Below are positions 60,689 to 64,000 of a stretch of DNA of 64,000 bases, piece by piece. A program made the position numbers and the translations under genes. The DNA is from Alteromonas profundi (lineage in GTDB: Bacteria > Pseudomonadota > Gammaproteobacteria > Enterobacterales > Alteromonadaceae), in contig NZ_JAAAWN010000001.1 in the NCBI RefSeq assembly GCF_010500865.1, positions 248,001 through 312,000 of the forward strand. Direction: 5' to 3'. The stretch's first letter is position 1. Each line of letters opens with the position of its first letter. Under the pieces are notes generated by a model. The model saw only the letters and a program-made list of their open reading frames with translations. It was not told the DNA's origin and did no database searches.

Positions 60689-61638
60689 TGGATAGTTTAA
60701 GTACAAAATCACAGTTGGACATGGCACGCAATGTTCACGATTTGGGCAGTATCAACAAAATGCGTGAAGCTATCGCTTCAGGTGATGAAACGGTGTTGCA
60801 AGAGGCGGCTCAACAATTCGAAGCTATTTTTGTACAAATGATGCTTAAGTCTATGCGTAAAGCGCAAGATACGTTAGCAGATGAAGACAGCCCGTTTAAC
60901 TCGCAGCAGGTGAAGTTTTACCGAGATATGCATGACCAGCAGTTAGCTACTGACCTTACGTCTAGCGGTGGGATGGGGCTTGCCGACATCATCGTTAAGC
61001 AATTAGGGCAAAGCGAAGATGGCTATAGACCTGCGAGTATCATACGTAGTGATGGCAACTTAAGTTCGCTAAATGACCGAAGTAGAGAACAGGTGACACA
61101 CGCACAGGAAAACGTCCTGGCATCAGAATCGAAAGGCGCCCCCGCAGCCAGAAAAGATGTGATGTTTGAAAGTCCACAACATTTTGTTGAAACCTTACGT
61201 CCCCATGCGGAAAACGTAGCACAAAAGTATGGTCTTGATGCAAAGGCCATTATCGCCCAAGCGGCGGTGGAAACCGGCTGGGGCAAGTTTGTTATTCATA
61301 ACGCCGATGGTTCTAGTTCACATAACCTGTTTGGCATTAAAGCTAATCGGCAGTGGCAGGGCGAGCAAGCGGTGGTCGACACGCTTGAATTCAACGGGAC
61401 TGTTCCTGAAAAGCAAAAAGCGGCGTTTCGATCTTATCCTTCACTCACTGAAGCTTTGGACGATTACGGTAAGTTCATTGCGACTCAGCCGCGCTATCAA
61501 CAAGCGGTTGAAAATGCGCAGGATGCAACAAGGTACGCCCAAGAATTGCAAAAAGCAGGCTATGCTACCGATCCTAAATATGCGGATAAAATTATGTCTG
61601 TTTACCATGGTGACAGGCTAAACGGGTTGATGCCGTAA
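60688..61638 (+). CDS. flgJ: Flagellar rod assembly protein and peptidoglycan hydrolase FlgJ
   Basis: The 316-aa bifunctional protein has an N-terminal rod-binding domain (about 35-105, FEAIFVQMMLKSMRKAQ) that caps the rod. A C-terminal glucosaminidase domain (about 165-310) opens the peptidoglycan, with catalytic Glu195 in AAVETGWGK and SSHNLFGIKA nearby. This two-domain form is usual in beta- and gammaproteobacteria. It overlaps flgI by one base; flgK follows after 16 bp. Confidence 0.96.
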   Translation: MDSLSTKSQLDMARNVHDLGSINKMREAIASGDETVLQEAAQQFEAIFVQMMLKSMRKAQDTLADEDSPFNSQQVKFYRDMHDQQLATDLTSSGGMGLADIIVKQLGQSEDGYRPASIIRSDGNLSSLNDRSREQVTHAQENVLASESKGAPAARKDVMFESPQHFVETLRPHAENVAQKYGLDAKAIIAQAAVETGWGKFVIHNADGSSSHNLFGIKANRQWQGEQAVVDTLEFNGTVPEKQKAAFRSYPSLTEALDDYGKFIATQPRYQQAVENAQDATRYAQELQKAGYATDPKYADKIMSVYHGDRLNGLMP

Positions 61639-61654
61639 GGCGTGAGGAAAACTT

Positions 61655-63733
61655 ATGAGTTCAGTCGATCTATTTTCTCTTGCTAGCAGTGGGGTTAACG
61701 CCAGTAGTAAGTTGCTGCAAACCACCAGTAATAATATTGCCAATGTAAATACTGATGGCTACGTGCGCCAACGTACCGAACTGAACAATAGTCAAGTGTT
61801 CGGGGTGAGTATTGGAAATACAGAGCGTATTATTAATCAGTTTGCGCAAAATCAATTGCGCCGCGATATTACCCTAGTCGGCGAGTTAGAGTCGTATTCA
61901 ACTAAAACCTCTGCGATAGATAATCTCCTTGCGGGCGAGGCGAATTCCTTGTCTAAGGGCTTTAGTGAATTCTTCGCTGCCTTACAAACTTCAGCCGATG
62001 ACCCAACTAATCTTGCCTCTCGTGAACAAGTGCTCGCGAAAAGTGAATCTCTATACCAGCGTATGCGCACAGTGTCTGACTATGCTATCGAAAAAGAAGA
62101 AGAGCTTAATTTAGAGTTTAATTCAATGGTTAGTCGCGCCAATAGCTTGATAGGTAATATTGGAGAATTGAACAAAAGCATTGTAATGGCGCAAGGAAAC
62201 AATACCAGTGATGAGCCAAGTGCCCTGCTTAACGAACGAGACCAAGCTATCGATGAATTAGCATCAATCATGTCGATAAATGTGAAAGAAAGCCAAAGTC
62301 AAAATGGCGCTGTCACCATAAACCTTACTTCCGGAGAGTCGCTTGTATTAGATAATGGTTCGTTTAATTTGTTTGATCTGGGTAACAATGCAGATGTGAC
62401 TTATAAAGAGCTAACGCTGCAAACTAATTTTGGTTCTCAAACGAAAGATGAAACGGCGATAAACGTAATAGAAAGCGAGCTTGGCGGAGCCTTAGGTGGG
62501 TTATTTCGTTTTAGAAACGAAGTATTAGGTCCAGCCATGCGTGATGTAGGACAACTGGCCGTAGCCTTTGCAGATGCAATGAACAGCCAAAATAAACTAG
62601 GTATGGACTTAGATGGGCAACTGGGCAGTGATATATTTGATATCCCAACCTTCTCAGGCTTAACAGATAATAACACCGTAGGGGATTATCAAGTAACGGG
62701 CCGAATAACGGCAGGCGCTGGGGCTGAGGTTACGGATGCTGATTATAGTATCAAAGTTACGAATGTTGCCTCCGGTGTTCCTTCGGAAATAGAGGTTACG
62801 TTACTTAACGCCGATGGTACGGTGAAAACCGATGGCTCAGGCGCGCCTCTCGTATACTCAGGTTTAAGTGTAGGTGGAGGTTTTAACGAGCTTCCCGGCG
62901 GAATTGAAGTTGAATTTGACGGTTCAGATACCTATGTTGGTGGCGAAGAGTTTCTACTACAACCCACTAAAAATATAGCGTCATCTATTTCCTTAGCAAC
63001 ACAACGCGCAGAAGACTTAGCGTTCGCATCGCCCATAAGGGCGCAAGCCGACAGCAGTAATTTAGGCAGTGCCAACGTAACGGGTGTAACAATCACTAAT
63101 ACCACAACCACAGGCACTGTGGAGCAATCGGCGTTTGATGGTGCAGGGGGGATTGATACTGCGGCCCCGGCACAAATAGTCTTCACCGCCCAAGACAGCT
63201 ATCAGGTATTAGATGCAAGTAATAATGTGCTGGCAACGGTTTCCGGCACGACTAATTTAAATAATCTTATCCAGCAAGCAAAAGACAGTGCGGGTATTTA
63301 TAGCGGCCAAGATGACTATCCTGGCTACGATTTGAGTTTAGATGGTGTACCAAGAGCCGGCGATTCTTTTTCTATTGGTTATAATACTGATGGCTTTAAT
63401 GACAATACTAATACCCTGGCTATCGCCGCACTACAAAATGAAGGCCTAGTGCAGGTGAGTAGCGAAGCGAGCAATAAACCACGAACGTTTCAAGATGCTT
63501 ATGCATCTATGGTAGGACGTATCGGTGAAGATGCCGCCATGGCTAATGTGTCCTTACAGTCGGCAGAAGCAATGAAAGTCCAGTCTGAAAACTGGTTTGA
63601 ATCTGTTTCTGGAGTAAGTTTAGATGAAGAGGCTGCGAACCTTATAAAGTATCAACAATCTTATGCTGCAGCTGCCCGAATATTGTCAACAGCGCAAGAA
63701 TTGTTCGACACCATATTACAGTCGGCGAGGTAA
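61655..63733 (+). CDS. flgK: Flagellar hook-associated protein 1 FlgK
   Basis: This 692-aa junction protein between hook and filament is larger than the ~550-aa E. coli form because of inserted beta-rich domains (about 330-600). The N-terminus (LASSGVNASSKLLQTTSNNIANVNTDGYVRQRTE) and the C-terminal ANLIKYQQSYAAAARILSTAQELFDTIL are conserved axial helices. It is probably carried to the export gate by FlgN, encoded upstream. flgL follows after 7 bp. Confidence 0.96.
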   Translation: MSSVDLFSLASSGVNASSKLLQTTSNNIANVNTDGYVRQRTELNNSQVFGVSIGNTERIINQFAQNQLRRDITLVGELESYSTKTSAIDNLLAGEANSLSKGFSEFFAALQTSADDPTNLASREQVLAKSESLYQRMRTVSDYAIEKEEELNLEFNSMVSRANSLIGNIGELNKSIVMAQGNNTSDEPSALLNERDQAIDELASIMSINVKESQSQNGAVTINLTSGESLVLDNGSFNLFDLGNNADVTYKELTLQTNFGSQTKDETAINVIESELGGALGGLFRFRNEVLGPAMRDVGQLAVAFADAMNSQNKLGMDLDGQLGSDIFDIPTFSGLTDNNTVGDYQVTGRITAGAGAEVTDADYSIKVTNVASGVPSEIEVTLLNADGTVKTDGSGAPLVYSGLSVGGGFNELPGGIEVEFDGSDTYVGGEEFLLQPTKNIASSISLATQRAEDLAFASPIRAQADSSNLGSANVTGVTITNTTTTGTVEQSAFDGAGGIDTAAPAQIVFTAQDSYQVLDASNNVLATVSGTTNLNNLIQQAKDSAGIYSGQDDYPGYDLSLDGVPRAGDSFSIGYNTDGFNDNTNTLAIAALQNEGLVQVSSEASNKPRTFQDAYASMVGRIGEDAAMANVSLQSAEAMKVQSENWFESVSGVSLDEEAANLIKYQQSYAAAARILSTAQELFDTILQSAR

Positions 63734-63740
63734 TTAAACT

Positions 63741-64000
63741 ATGCGAATATCAACCAGTCAGGTTTATGATCAGAACATTCGTACTATCATGAACAACCAA
63801 GAAGATTTGGTAAAAACTCAGCAGCAGCTTGCATCTGGTAAACGCATCATTACACCGTCAGATGATCCGGTTGGCGCCGCAAAGGTCCTACGATTAACCG
63901 AAGAAATTGACGAGTTAACCCAATTTCAGCGTAATAACGATTTAGTAACGGGGTCGTTGGAGCAACAAGAAGCTGTATTAGAAAATATCACCAATTCAAT
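63741..64000 (+). CDS. flgL: Flagellar hook-associated protein 3 FlgL (N-terminal part, cut by window end)
   Basis: ATG 63741 opens a frame that stays open to the last base (86 full codons). The sequence RISTSQVYDQNIRTIMNNQ followed by QQQLASGKRIITPSDDPVGAAKVLRL is the flagellin/FlgL N-terminal signature. FlgL joins FlgK to the filament. It is translated directly after flgK, so flgFGHIJKL appears to be one unit. Confidence 0.95.
   Translation, partial: MRISTSQVYDQNIRTIMNNQEDLVKTQQQLASGKRIITPSDDPVGAAKVLRLTEEIDELTQFQRNNDLVTGSLEQQEAVLENITNS

Overview
The window is a chromosomal segment of a marine gammaproteobacterium, most likely Alteromonadaceae (Alteromonas-like). This rests on gene order (csrB beside yqcC-truC-yqcA; dapD-glnD-map/rpsB-tsf-pyrH-frr-uppS-cdsA-dxr-rseP-bamA-skp/fabZ-lpxA-lpxB-rnhB-dnaE-accA-tilS; tadA/mltF/purL) and on a polar-flagellum cluster with flgT/flgP and sigma-54 promoters of the Vibrio/Shewanella/Alteromonas type. 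No IS element, prophage or CRISPR array is visible; nearly everything is core genome, and the accessory part is confined to the first ~8 kb.

Region 1 (1-8133), accessory metabolism: a TonB-dependent receptor cut by the window edge, a divergent regulator made of two fused HxlR winged helices, an acyl-CoA synthetase and an acyl-CoA dehydrogenase. These look like a small uptake, CoA-activation and oxidation module. A near-identical 16-bp box lies about 100 bp upstream of both the receptor and the dehydrogenase, which suggests one regulon. A 5'-truncated AraC remnant and an unrecognised 208-aa gene behind a good sigma-54 promoter follow.

Region 2 (8134-12347): a CsrB-type regulatory RNA of about 0.5 kb with roughly 35 GGA motifs, a GacA/UvrY-type box upstream and a textbook terminator. 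It is followed by DUF3301, DUF3549, yqcC, truC and a YqcA flavodoxin, the neighbourhood csrB has in E. coli.

Region 3 (12348-36847), housekeeping: dapD, glnD and map on the minus strand, then a long plus-strand run for translation (rpsB, tsf, frr), UMP kinase, undecaprenyl and phospholipid precursors, envelope biogenesis (rseP, bamA, skp), fatty acid and lipid A synthesis (fabZ, lpxA, lpxB), replication (rnhB, dnaE), accA and tilS. lpxD is missing from its usual place between skp and fabZ; a terminator sits there instead.

Region 4 (36911-48063): a diguanylate cyclase (GGDEL variant), a KefB-type antiporter, two very small genes that are easily missed (a 77-aa coiled-coil membrane protein and a 50-aa basic protein), tadA, mltF, purL, a 46-aa exported peptide, an Smr protein and tRNA-Arg(CCU).

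Region 5 (48241-64000), flagella and chemotaxis: flgT and flgP divergent, flgA-flgM-flgN (with a sigma-28 promoter before flgM), cheV-cheR, then flgBCDE and flgFGHIJKL, the last two sets each preceded by a consensus sigma-54 promoter. flgL runs off the window. flgO, normally near flgP/flgT, is not seen.
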